From contig NZ_LRUJ01000047.1 in the NCBI RefSeq assembly GCF_001548475.1, forward strand, positions 1 to 32,130: 32,130 nucleotides of DNA, given 5' to 3'. Positions 1 to 5,982 of the stretch are shown piece by piece. The stretch comes from Bordetella hinzii LMG 13501 (GTDB lineage Bacteria > Pseudomonadota > Gammaproteobacteria > Burkholderiales > Burkholderiaceae_B). Both the position numbers and the translations under genes were made by a program. Numbering within the stretch: position 1 is the stretch's first letter; each line of letters opens with the position of its first letter. The notes beneath the pieces are model-generated. The model was given only the letters and a program-made list of their open reading frames with translations. It made no database searches and was not told the DNA's origin.

Positions 1-325
1 CGCGTCCGGCCGGGCCGCGCTCGGCCGGGCGGGGCGCCGGCGCGGGAGCCCCCGCGCCGCGCTCGGCCAGCGCGCCCTTGCACACCAGAAAGCTGCGTTG
101 TCCGTCCTGCTTTGTCCAGGAGACCAGTTCATTGCCCGTCAGGCGGCACCAGGCGGGCAGGTCCTCGTCCACCGAGATTTCGCGCGAGAGGATCTCAAGC
201 AGGCCGCCGCGCGGCAGCGGATCGATGTGCTTGCGGATCAACAGCAGCAAACCATTGCCGCAATCCAGATCGCCGCCGTCGAAACTGACATCGGGGCTGT
301 GTTCATGCCGGGAAACGGCTTGCAT
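1..325 (-). CDS. TusA-like sulfur carrier protein, 3' end cut by window edge
   Basis: Reads leftward off the window, so the C-terminus is missing; 108 codons are visible. The start ATG at 323-325 is preceded by a strong GGGAGGA ribosome binding site. The first ~85 residues match the TusA/SirA fold: a Cys-Gly at residues 22-23 stands where classical TusA has the persulfide-carrying Cys-Pro-x-Pro, followed by the helix LLLLIRKH. A second conserved block, DLPAWCRLTGNEL with Cys60, closes the domain. From about residue 88 it runs into an Ala/Pro/Gly/Arg-rich tail, which suggests a linker to a further domain or a disordered end. It lies 20 bp after the large anchored protein and is the last visible gene of the five-gene unit. 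The family moves protein-bound sulfane sulfur between partners; the substrate here is unknown. Confidence 0.75.
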   Translation of the reverse strand, partial: MQAVSRHEHSPDVSFDGGDLDCGNGLLLLIRKHIDPLPRGGLLEILSREISVDEDLPAWCRLTGNELVSWTKQDGQRSFLVCKGALAERGAGAPAPAPRPAERGPAGR

Positions 326-345
326 ATCGGAATTCCTCCCGCGGG

Positions 346-1869
346 CTAGCGGCGCCGCCGCCCCCACTCGAAACCCACGCCCAGGCAGGCCAGGGCCAGG
401 ATGGCGATGACGATGATCAGCGACGGCGACCAGACCGCCGGCGGCGCGGCGGGCGCCTTGGGCGAGGCGGCCGCGCCCGCGTCGGCGCGTTGCGCGACGG
501 CATAGCTGCGCGCCAGCATCACGCGCCCGACATCGAAGAGCATGGCCTGCCCGGCCACCCGGCCCTGGCCGAGCACCAGGTCCACGTTCTCCACGTCCGG
601 GCCGCCCAGGTTGATGGAGCGCGCGCCCTCGCGGTCTTCGATGTGCCAGGCCGTGACCTTGCCATCGGCGACGGCGTCGACCACGATCTTGAAATACCCT
701 TCCGGACCGGTATGGGCCTGGCCCGGCTTGAGCCGTATCGTTTCCTTGTTGACCAGCATGAAGCCGAACTGATGGCCGGTGGGGCAGCCCACCGGATAGC
801 TGGCATAGCGCGTGTCGCGCGCGTAGTCCGCGCCGTAGGCCAGGCTGTAGGCCTTGCCATAGACCTTGAGGTTGGCCTTGCCGCCCTCGAAGGCGCTGGG
901 CCAGGGCGACAGAAAAACCACCATGTCGCCATCCTCGAACACCAGGGCCTTGCGCGCCTCGGTGTCCTCGATCAGGCGCTCTTGCCGCACGGGCCCCAGG
1001 GTGCGCGTCTTGACGACCTGGCCACCTTCGAGCAGCTCCAGCTCGACCGTATCCGCGCCCACGGCGGCCACGCGCAGCGCGCGCGTCCCGATCTGCCATT
1101 GCTCGCCCACGCCGGCCAGGCCCGCATGGATCTTCTCCTCGGCATAGAGCAGGCGGTCGGTCCGCACGCCGCTCAGCCAATCGAACACCAGCTTCTGCGG
1201 GCTGATCTCGCGCGCCTGGCCCTGGTTGTAGAGCTGGGTGAAGCGCGTGCCCCACCATTGGGTCTCGTTGTTGGAGAGGATGGGATTGCCGAAAGCCCAC
1301 TCCCAGTCGGTTCCCGCAATGGTGCGCACATGCAGCGCGTGGTTGGCCAGGGTCTCATGGCTCACCGTCGCGTAGTACTGGTAGACCTGGCCGCCCACGG
1401 CCACGCTGCCGCCCGCCGGGATGGTGACGTTTTCCTGGACCTCGATCGACATGTCGTAATCGATGAAGGTCGCCATGCGGCCCAGCATGGGCACCTGCTC
1501 GCCGCGCAGCGCCACCTCGCCGCCCCAGGTGTCCTCCAGGTAGTAGAGGCCGCCGGGCGGGATCACCACCTCGCCATTCTCCACGCGGCTCTGGCGGATG
1601 AAGACCCCGTCGTACTTGGCGATCTTGCGGCCGAAATCATCCGTGACCATGCGGTATTGCGGCAGGCCCGGCAAGCCGGGCACATAGGCCGGCTTGACCG
1701 GACGCTCGGCGATCAGCGAGAAAGGCGGCGGCGCGATGGGCCCGGAGGCGATCGGGTGCGCCAACGGCAAGCCGGGCCGCGCCGGCGTCAGCACGCTGGC
1801 ATAGTCCAGCGCGGCCGCCGGCAAGGCATACATCCAGGCCGCCACGGCGGCGGCATAGCGGATTTTCAT
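346..1869 (-). CDS. Exported protein with C-terminal membrane anchor, function unknown
   Basis: A 507-residue protein I cannot assign to a family. The N-terminus (MKIRYAAAVAAWMYALPAAA) is a Sec-type signal peptide with likely cleavage near residue 20. The body is predicted beta-rich with many short turns and carries few cysteines, one in a Cys-Pro-Thr-Gly-His motif. Near the end an Ala/Pro linker is followed by one hydrophobic helix (about residues 482-501) and a terminal Arg-Arg-Arg-Arg. The protein should therefore sit on the periplasmic face, held by its C-terminus, much as S-layer-like or sortase-type proteins end. The start is MKIRY because longer in-frame starts overlap the preceding gene and would spoil the signal peptide. 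It is 19 bp downstream of the membrane protein gene and 20 bp upstream of a TusA-like gene, so it is presumably cotranscribed with sulfur-relay genes. Confidence 0.7.
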   Translation of the reverse strand: MKIRYAAAVAAWMYALPAAALDYASVLTPARPGLPLAHPIASGPIAPPPFSLIAERPVKPAYVPGLPGLPQYRMVTDDFGRKIAKYDGVFIRQSRVENGEVVIPPGGLYYLEDTWGGEVALRGEQVPMLGRMATFIDYDMSIEVQENVTIPAGGSVAVGGQVYQYYATVSHETLANHALHVRTIAGTDWEWAFGNPILSNNETQWWGTRFTQLYNQGQAREISPQKLVFDWLSGVRTDRLLYAEEKIHAGLAGVGEQWQIGTRALRVAAVGADTVELELLEGGQVVKTRTLGPVRQERLIEDTEARKALVFEDGDMVVFLSPWPSAFEGGKANLKVYGKAYSLAYGADYARDTRYASYPVGCPTGHQFGFMLVNKETIRLKPGQAHTGPEGYFKIVVDAVADGKVTAWHIEDREGARSINLGGPDVENVDLVLGQGRVAGQAMLFDVGRVMLARSYAVAQRADAGAAASPKAPAAPPAVWSPSLIIVIAILALACLGVGFEWGRRRR

Positions 1870-1888
1870 GGATCGTCCCCGAAGGATC

Positions 1889-2407
1889 TCAGGCCCTTGC
1901 CGCCGGCCCGGAGGGCAGCGCGCAGGCACGGGCGCGCCGCGACAGGAACAAGACACCCCAGCCCGTCAACAGCAGCGTGTTCAGAGTGATGAGCCACTTG
2001 GGCACATCGGCCAGGAAGCCGCCCGCGATGCCCAGCCCCACCACGGACAGGGCCGGCGCCAGGCAGCTCACACACAGGGCCGAGACGGCCAGCGCGCCGC
2101 TGCCGGCGGCCACGCCGGCCGAGGCCGCCCCGCCGCGGCGCCCGATGGCGAGCGCGAAAGCCATGAAGGCCAGGGCCAGGCCCACCGTGATGGCGGTGAA
2201 CACTTCCTGCTTGCGCAGGAAGCTGATGGCCCAGGCCTGGGTGCGCTCGTACGCCAGGCCGCCGCTGGCGGCGTACTCGCCCGGCAGAAAACCGCACGCC
2301 TCGGCCGCGGCCGCCGTGGCGGGCATCTCGAACACGGCATAGCTGACCGCCACATAGGCCAGGGCGGCCAGCACGAACACCGTGCACAGCAAACGACGGG
2401 CAGGCAT
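1889..2407 (-). CDS. Four-helix inner-membrane protein with intramembrane Cys-x2-Cys (distantly MerT-like)
   Basis: 172 residues with hydrophobic helices near 5-27, 68-89, 104-128 and 137-156. Between helices 1 and 2 is a periplasmic-looking loop containing Cys38. Helix 3 carries Cys112-Val-Ser-Cys115 followed by Leu-Ala-Pro and a Gly-rich stretch. The arrangement of a Cys pair, a Pro, Gly-rich helix, short loop and final helix recalls mercuric transport proteins (MerT/MerC), where the pair binds the metal; the resemblance is weak and is inference. A GGGAGA ribosome binding site precedes the ATG. The gene is 23 bp after dsrE and 19 bp before the anchored protein. It could pass a thiol-bound species, such as a metal ion or sulfane sulfur, across the inner membrane to or from the soluble DsrE and TusA-like partners. 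Confidence 0.7.
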   Translation of the reverse strand: MPARRLLCTVFVLAALAYVAVSYAVFEMPATAAAAEACGFLPGEYAASGGLAYERTQAWAISFLRKQEVFTAITVGLALAFMAFALAIGRRGGAASAGVAAGSGALAVSALCVSCLAPALSVVGLGIAGGFLADVPKWLITLNTLLLTGWGVLFLSRRARACALPSGPAARA

Positions 2408-2430
2408 GGCCGTCTCCCGGTTGGATAGGA

Positions 2431-2793
2431 TCAGTAGCTGATGCTGGGCGCGCCGTCGCTCATGAATTCCACCAGCTTGGCCCCGCCGACGATCTTGGCG
2501 CCGGCGATCAGTTTGTTTTCGTCCAGGGCGCGTTTCTTGAAGCAGGGCGAGCAGACATAGATTTCGCCGCCGGCGGCCGCGAAGTTGTCCATCAACTCCT
2601 TGAGGGGCGCGAAGCCGGCCTCGTGGATGTCATCGGCATAGCCCTGCTGCGACAGGCGCGTGCCTTCGATGGACAGGAACACCACCGTCTGTTTGTCGGA
2701 AGCCACCGCGGCATTGGCGACCACGAAGGCCACGGTGGCCTTGTCGGTATCGTTCTTGGAGCAGGTCAGCGAAACGACGAATTTTCCAGCCAT
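2431..2793 (-). CDS. DsrE-family sulfur-relay protein
   Basis: 120 residues, the normal size for a single DsrE/DsrF-like domain. The N-terminal strand KFVVSLTCSKNDTDKATVAF, the central strand ending in VVFLSIEG and the Gly-Gly-Glu-Ile-Tyr-Val-Cys81-Ser-Pro-Cys84 segment follow the family pattern. Cys81 occupies the site of the conserved cysteine that carries persulfide in DsrE-like proteins; Cys84 and Cys11 are additional. A perfect GGAGG lies upstream of the ATG. Family members are cytoplasmic or membrane-associated and exchange sulfane sulfur with TusA. Here TusA-like genes stand on both sides of the unit, one of them 40 bp upstream, so direct sulfur exchange with them is the natural reading. 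Which oxidised or reduced sulfur compound is handled cannot be told from sequence. Confidence 0.85.
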   Translation of the reverse strand: MAGKFVVSLTCSKNDTDKATVAFVVANAAVASDKQTVVFLSIEGTRLSQQGYADDIHEAGFAPLKELMDNFAAAGGEIYVCSPCFKKRALDENKLIAGAKIVGGAKLVEFMSDGAPSISY

Positions 2794-2833
2794 GTTGAGC
2801 CTCCAGGGGTTGGGTGAAAACAGCAGAGCGGGC

Positions 2834-3073
2834 CTACCAGTCCAGCCGCGAGCGTATCCAAAAGGTATGGGTCTGCTCGTCGTAGCGTTCCAGTTCGTTG
2901 CGGGTCATGCGGCAGAAAGCCGGGATGTCGTGGATGGCGCCCGCATCGTGCGCGACCACGCGCATCAGCTGGCCAGGCATTTTCTTCAAATGCTTGCGCA
3001 GCTTGAGGATGAGTTCGCCGCAACCCATGTTGCCGGCGTCCCAGAAGTCGTCGCCTTCGCGCGGCGCGGACAT
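2834..3073 (-). CDS. TusA-like sulfur carrier protein
   Basis: 79 residues starting at the ATG at 3071-3073; an in-frame GTG at 3152-3154 would add a 27-residue low-complexity Pro-rich tail and is less likely. As in the TusA-like gene at the other end of the unit, Cys18-Gly replaces the usual Cys-Pro-x-Pro, followed by the helix LILKLRKHLKKMPG. The later block DIPAFCRMTRNELERY repeats the partner's DLPAWCRLTGNEL, so the two are paralogues of one TusA subgroup with a second conserved Cys (Cys54 here, Cys60 there). No clear Shine-Dalgarno stands before this start, so the exact N-terminus is uncertain. It is the first gene of the unit, and the 193 bp upstream to the GntR gene should hold the promoter. 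Confidence 0.75.
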   Translation of the reverse strand: MSAPREGDDFWDAGNMGCGELILKLRKHLKKMPGQLMRVVAHDAGAIHDIPAFCRMTRNELERYDEQTHTFWIRSRLDW

Positions 3074-3192
3074 GCGCGTCAATCGCGTCGGGGCCGGACG
3101 GAAAGGGGCAGGCGGGGGAGAGTGGGTGTAGTCATGGTGGCAAGGACCTTGCACATCAGCGACAAAGGGGAAACAGCCTGGGCGGCTGCCGG

Positions 3193-3204
3193 AATATGCA
3201 TATT
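3193..3204. repeat. 12-bp perfect palindrome upstream of the TusA/DsrE unit
   Basis: AATATGCATATT is a perfect palindrome in the otherwise unassigned 193 bp between the first TusA-like gene and the GntR gene. On the minus strand it overlaps plausible but weak -10 hexamers (TAATAT or CATATT) with TTGC-type -35 candidates 15-16 bp upstream. It may be part of the promoter or an operator for the unit. A short AT palindrome can arise by chance, so this is weak. Confidence 0.3.
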
Positions 3205-3254
3205 ACCCATGCAAGAGCAAAGGCAATAGTGCGGACATCCCCTGAGGCCGTATA

Positions 3255-3278
3255 TGTACTTTAGATCTATAAAGTACA
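3255..3278. promoter_or_regulatory. Inverted repeat TGTACTTT-N8-AAAGTACA, candidate GntR operator
   Basis: Perfect 8-bp arms (3255-3262 and 3271-3278) flank an 8-bp spacer that contains AGATCT. The repeat covers the stop codon of the GntR gene and lies about 180 bp upstream of the TusA/DsrE unit on the same strand. There is no T-tract, so an intrinsic terminator is less likely than an operator. GntR/FCD regulators usually bind short palindromes of this size. A related half-site, TACACTTT, stands near the GntR start (about 4185-4192), which would suit autoregulation. Confidence 0.4.
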
Positions 3279-4151
3279 ATCTTGGCGCGGCGTGGAACGC
3301 ACCTGCATAGCGCCCTCCAGATGGCGGCGCATGAGCAGCACGGCCAGCTCGATGTCGCCGGCGGCCAGCTTGTCGAGGATCTCCAGATGCTCGCGCGTGC
3401 TGACCCGCACGCGATCCTGGCCATAGCGCCAATCGTAGTTGCTCAGGCGGCGCAGCATGTTCTGCCGTTCGATCACGTCGGCGAAATGGCGATTGCCCGA
3501 GCCCGCGGCGATGCCCAGGTGGAAGGCGGCGTTCATCTCGAAGAACTCGATGCTGGCATGCTCGTCCCAGGGTGATTGCAGAAAGCGCTGATGGCGCCGG
3601 CGCATGTCGTCCATCCACGCCGGCGCCAGCGCGAAACCGGGCAATTGCATCGCCGCCGGCTCCACCGTGAGGCGGAATTGATAGCTCTGGCGGCGCGCTT
3701 CGCTGTCCCAGGGCGCGGCCAGGAAACGCCAGCCGCTGGCGAGCTTTCTTTCCACCGCGCCCAGGTTCGCCAGCCGCTCCAGGGCCTCGCGCACCCGCAG
3801 CCGGGTCAGCCCATAGGCCTGCATCAAGTCGCTCTCGGAGATGAATTCGGCCAGCACCCCCTTGTGGCGGTCGCGCGCCACGCGCAGGACCAGCTCGTCA
3901 AGCTCGCGGGTGCCGCCGGGCGCCGGCAGGGGCGGCGGCTTGACCAGTGTCATGCCCAGATTGCTGCGGCGCTCGACATAGCCATGGGCGGCCAGTTCCT
4001 CCAGGGCGGCGCGCACGGGTGTGCGCGACACCCCCAGCCATTCGGCCAGGCGCTTTTCATTGACCCGGTCGCCCGGGGCGAGCCGCTGCTCGTGGATATA
4101 GCCACAAATGCGTCCGGCGAGATCCAGACGGGAGGAGGAACGGCGGGGCAT
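3267..4151 (-). CDS. GntR/FCD-type transcriptional regulator with two winged-helix domains
   Basis: 294 residues, longer than the usual ~230-residue FadR-type protein. Residues 12-70 form a typical GntR winged helix (RLAPGDRVNEKRLAEWLGVS, then RTPVRAALEELAAHGYVERR). Residues 84-145 look like a second, diverged copy (FISESDLMQAYGLTRLRVRE, then ALERLANLGAVERK). Residues 150-285 are the helical FCD ligand domain, with candidate metal-binding histidines at 211, 255 and 277. FCD domains usually bind small carboxylates, often through a metal. The start ATG at 4149-4151 is the natural one for this fold. The gene lies directly upstream of the TusA/DsrE unit on the same strand and is the likely local regulator; control of the divergent leader/hydrolase genes is also possible. 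Confidence 0.85.
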   Translation of the reverse strand: MPRRSSSRLDLAGRICGYIHEQRLAPGDRVNEKRLAEWLGVSRTPVRAALEELAAHGYVERRSNLGMTLVKPPPLPAPGGTRELDELVLRVARDRHKGVLAEFISESDLMQAYGLTRLRVREALERLANLGAVERKLASGWRFLAAPWDSEARRQSYQFRLTVEPAAMQLPGFALAPAWMDDMRRRHQRFLQSPWDEHASIEFFEMNAAFHLGIAAGSGNRHFADVIERQNMLRRLSNYDWRYGQDRVRVSTREHLEILDKLAAGDIELAVLLMRRHLEGAMQVRSTPRQDCTL

Positions 4152-4277
4152 ATTGGCAGCTTGATGTTTTTTAAGTAGTCATAATACACTTTGTCGCCAT
4201 GCGATCGCGCAGCGCACGCGGGCTGACACAGCGGATTATCCCCTCCGCCGGCGGCCAGCACACCCCAAGGAGAAAAA

Positions 4278-4361
4278 ATGCAAGCCGTGCCCACGACCCG
4301 CCGGTCGCCGACCGCCCCGGCCCGCCGCCTGGCCGCCCCTGTCCGCCGGGGTCCGGCATGA
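4278..4361 (+). CDS. 27-residue leader ORF translationally coupled to the hydrolase-fold gene
   Basis: An ATG with a near-perfect ribosome binding site (AAGGAGAAAAA) opens a 27-codon frame rich in Arg, Pro and Ala, beginning MQAVPTTRRSPTAPARR. Its TGA at 4359-4361 overlaps the ATG of the next gene as ATGA. No comparable ribosome binding site precedes that downstream ATG, so translation of the second gene probably depends on termination of the first. It may be a regulatory leader peptide with three Arg-Arg pairs. Alternatively it is the true N-terminus of the hydrolase, separated by a frameshift; the clean ATGA overlap favours a real leader. Confidence 0.5.
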   Translation: MQAVPTTRRSPTAPARRLAAPVRRGPA

Positions 4362-5017
4362 GTCCGCCCGCCTTGGGCCCCCACGACATCGGCCGCACCG
4401 CCTACTACGCGCTGGCGCCCGACTTGCCCGTCAGCTACTGCCTGTTCGTCCCCCGGACGCTGGACCGCGAGCGCCCGGTCCACCTGGTCGTGGCCGTGCA
4501 CGGCGCCAACCGCGCCGCCGAAGCCTGCCGCGACGCCTTTGCCTGCCTGGCCGAGGACCGCAATGCCATCGTGCTCGCGCCCCTCTTTCCCAGCGACCCG
4601 CTGGGCGACGGCCGCGGCGACGGCTACCAGGACCTGGACGAAGGCGGCTTGCGCTACGACCTGCTGTTGCTGCGCATGATGGACAAAGTCGCCGCGCGCT
4701 ACCAGGTCGCGTTCTCGCGGGTCGCCCTGTTCGGCGTGGAGACGGGCGCGCGCTTCGCGCACCGCTTCATGCTGCGGCATCCCCGCCGGCTGAGCGCCGC
4801 CGCCCTGTGCGCGCCGCCCGCCGCCCTGGATGCGCGCGCCGCGGCGGACCCGGAAGCGCTGCGCAAGCTGGCCGTGCACCTGGCGGCCAGCCAGCCGGAG
4901 CTGGGCCGCCCGCTTGAAGACGCCGGCGTGCGCGTCGAATACGACACGGCGCGGCATCCGCTGCACGGCGAAGCCCGCTCGCGGGCCTTCCTGTGGCGCC
5001 ACCTGGCGGCCGCCTAG
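4358..5017 (+). CDS. Alpha/beta-hydrolase-fold protein lacking the nucleophile serine
   Basis: 219 residues from the ATG in the ATGA overlap; an in-frame ATG at 4199 would add a 53-residue low-complexity extension and is rejected. The fold is recognisable from the strand-turn VHLVVAVHGANR (residues 41-52), NAIVLAPLFPSD (69-80), the nucleophile-elbow segment VALFGVETGARFAHRFMLRH (122-141), and a late His in ARHPLHGEA. In relatives the elbow reads Gly-x-Ser-x-Gly; here it is Gly-Val-Glu128-Thr-Gly, so the catalytic Ser is replaced by Glu. The protein is therefore probably not a standard esterase; it may be a binding or structural pseudoenzyme, or use another chemistry. It is convergent with the TrmB-like gene, and the two stop codons share one CTAG. 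Confidence 0.75.
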   Translation: MSPPALGPHDIGRTAYYALAPDLPVSYCLFVPRTLDRERPVHLVVAVHGANRAAEACRDAFACLAEDRNAIVLAPLFPSDPLGDGRGDGYQDLDEGGLRYDLLLLRMMDKVAARYQVAFSRVALFGVETGARFAHRFMLRHPRRLSAAALCAPPAALDARAAADPEALRKLAVHLAASQPELGRPLEDAGVRVEYDTARHPLHGEARSRAFLWRHLAAA

Positions 5018-5790
5018 GGCCCGTCGGCGCCGGGCACCGAGGGCAGGCGCGAGGCCTGCCCCGCCACCGCCCAGAGCGACCGGAAAAAAGCGCGGTTCAA
5101 GGAAGCCAGTTCGCGGCTCTCGATGACCATGGCGTAGTTCTCTTCCTTGGATGAGACATAGGTGACCTTGTCGTCGGCGATATACATGGTCATGCCCAGA
5201 TCGAGGTCATCCGGGGCATAGCGCAATTCGCGCAGCTCGTCGCCGCTGCTGGGCCAGATGCTCTCGGTCTCGCGCGAGGGCGAACGCAGGACGTTCAGGC
5301 GTATGCCGCGCTTGACCCGCTCGGCAATGAAGCCGTCCATCCATTGCGCGCCCGGCACCTCCAGCAGCTCGTGCATGGACAACACGCCCAGCAAGACCTT
5401 GCTGCGGCATTCCAGGGTCTCCCAGAGCGCCCGGTGTATGCCCTCGGCTCCCTCGTATATGCGCGTGCGCGGCTTGCGCGGCGTGCCGTTGTAGAGCGAG
5501 CGCAGCTCCGGCACCAGCTCATCGAGCATGAGCCGCTTGCGCTCCCAATCGCGGATGAGCACGCTCGGATCCTCCGGCAGGACCCGGCGCACGCCGGCCG
5601 CCTCGCCCTCCTGCGCGACGAGGCCGCGCCGCTCCAGCCGCTCCAGCAGGTCATAGCCATTGGTGCGCGACACCCCCGCCCGGGTGGCGACCTCCGTGAC
5701 GGAGGCCGAGCCCAGCTGCAGGGCCGCGAGATAAAAACGGCGCTCCTTTTCATCCAGGCCCAGGGCCTGCAGTTGCGCTTCCATATCCAT
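5014..5790 (-). CDS. TrmB-like transcriptional regulator
   Basis: 258 residues. The start is the ATG at 5788-5790, which has AGGAGA at ideal spacing; a more upstream in-frame start would translate through the operator. Residues about 1-70 are the TrmB-type winged helix, with LDEKERRFYLAALQLGSASV, then TEVATRAGVSRTNGYDLLER (the recognition helix region) and LERRGLV. A ~180-residue C-terminal effector region follows, with TRIYEGAEGIHRALWETLE, seen in TrmB-like proteins before the ligand domain. It is divergent from the transporter-nitrilase-aldoxime dehydratase operon, and both promoters carry copies of the same palindrome, so it very likely controls that operon and itself. The ligand is unknown; the imported compound, the aldoxime or the nitrile are candidates. 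Confidence 0.85.
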   Translation of the reverse strand: MDMEAQLQALGLDEKERRFYLAALQLGSASVTEVATRAGVSRTNGYDLLERLERRGLVAQEGEAAGVRRVLPEDPSVLIRDWERKRLMLDELVPELRSLYNGTPRKPRTRIYEGAEGIHRALWETLECRSKVLLGVLSMHELLEVPGAQWMDGFIAERVKRGIRLNVLRSPSRETESIWPSSGDELRELRYAPDDLDLGMTMYIADDKVTYVSSKEENYAMVIESRELASLNRAFFRSLWAVAGQASRLPSVPGADGP

Positions 5791-5800
5791 GCCGTCTCCT

Positions 5801-5820
5801 TTGTCGAATATTTTCGACAA
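5801..5820. promoter_or_regulatory. Perfect operator palindrome TTGTCGAA-TATT-TTCGACAA
   Basis: Two perfect 8-bp arms around a 4-bp spacer. On the minus strand it lies directly downstream of the -10 of the TrmB-like gene's promoter and directly upstream of its Shine-Dalgarno. It therefore covers the transcription start region, the classic place for autorepression. A degenerate copy overlaps the divergent operon's promoter. Confidence 0.7.
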
Positions 5821-5821
5821 C

Positions 5822-5851
5822 AATATAAGCTCTTAACACGCTTATTTTCAA
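5822..5851 (-). promoter_or_regulatory. Promoter of the TrmB-like regulator gene
   Basis: On the minus strand TTGAAA (5846-5851) and TATATT (5822-5827) are separated by 18 bp. Four of six and five of six positions match the sigma-70 consensus. The region is AT-rich against a GC-rich background, and the operator palindrome starts 1 bp after the -10. Confidence 0.55.
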
Positions 5852-5889
5852 GGGTTTTTATAGGGGAAAACGCCAGATATCCGCATATT

Positions 5890-5931
5890 CTGTCGAATTT
5901 AATTGACGTGTTTTTTCGCGCTGCCTAGACT
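5890..5931 (+). promoter_or_regulatory. Promoter and degenerate operator of the transporter/nitrilase operon
   Basis: TTGACG (5903-5908) and TAGACT (5926-5931) are exactly 17 bp apart and read toward the substrate-binding protein gene. The 20 bp at 5890-5909 match the palindrome at 5801-5820: the left arm CTGTCGAA agrees at 7 of 8 positions, the right arm at about 4 of 8. The site thus overlaps the -35 hexamer, so binding of the TrmB-like protein should block the promoter. Confidence 0.55.
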
Positions 5932-5982
5932 GCCTTCCAGCCGCTTGTTGCGGCACACAAAATTTCAGTCCAAGGAGAAAAC

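Noticed and set aside
1-60. GC-rich repeat-like stretch at the left edge
   Set aside because: It is explained by Ala/Pro/Gly/Arg codons of the TusA-like gene's tail and does not form a defined repeat array.
490-1989. Long open frame antisense to the anchored-protein gene
   Set aside because: It is a mirror of high GC third positions: His/Ala/Arg-rich translation, no family motif, no ribosome binding site, and the opposite strand has a signal peptide and operon spacing. The same holds for long antisense frames at 10280-12421, 17131-18903, 22037-23722 and 24513-26051.
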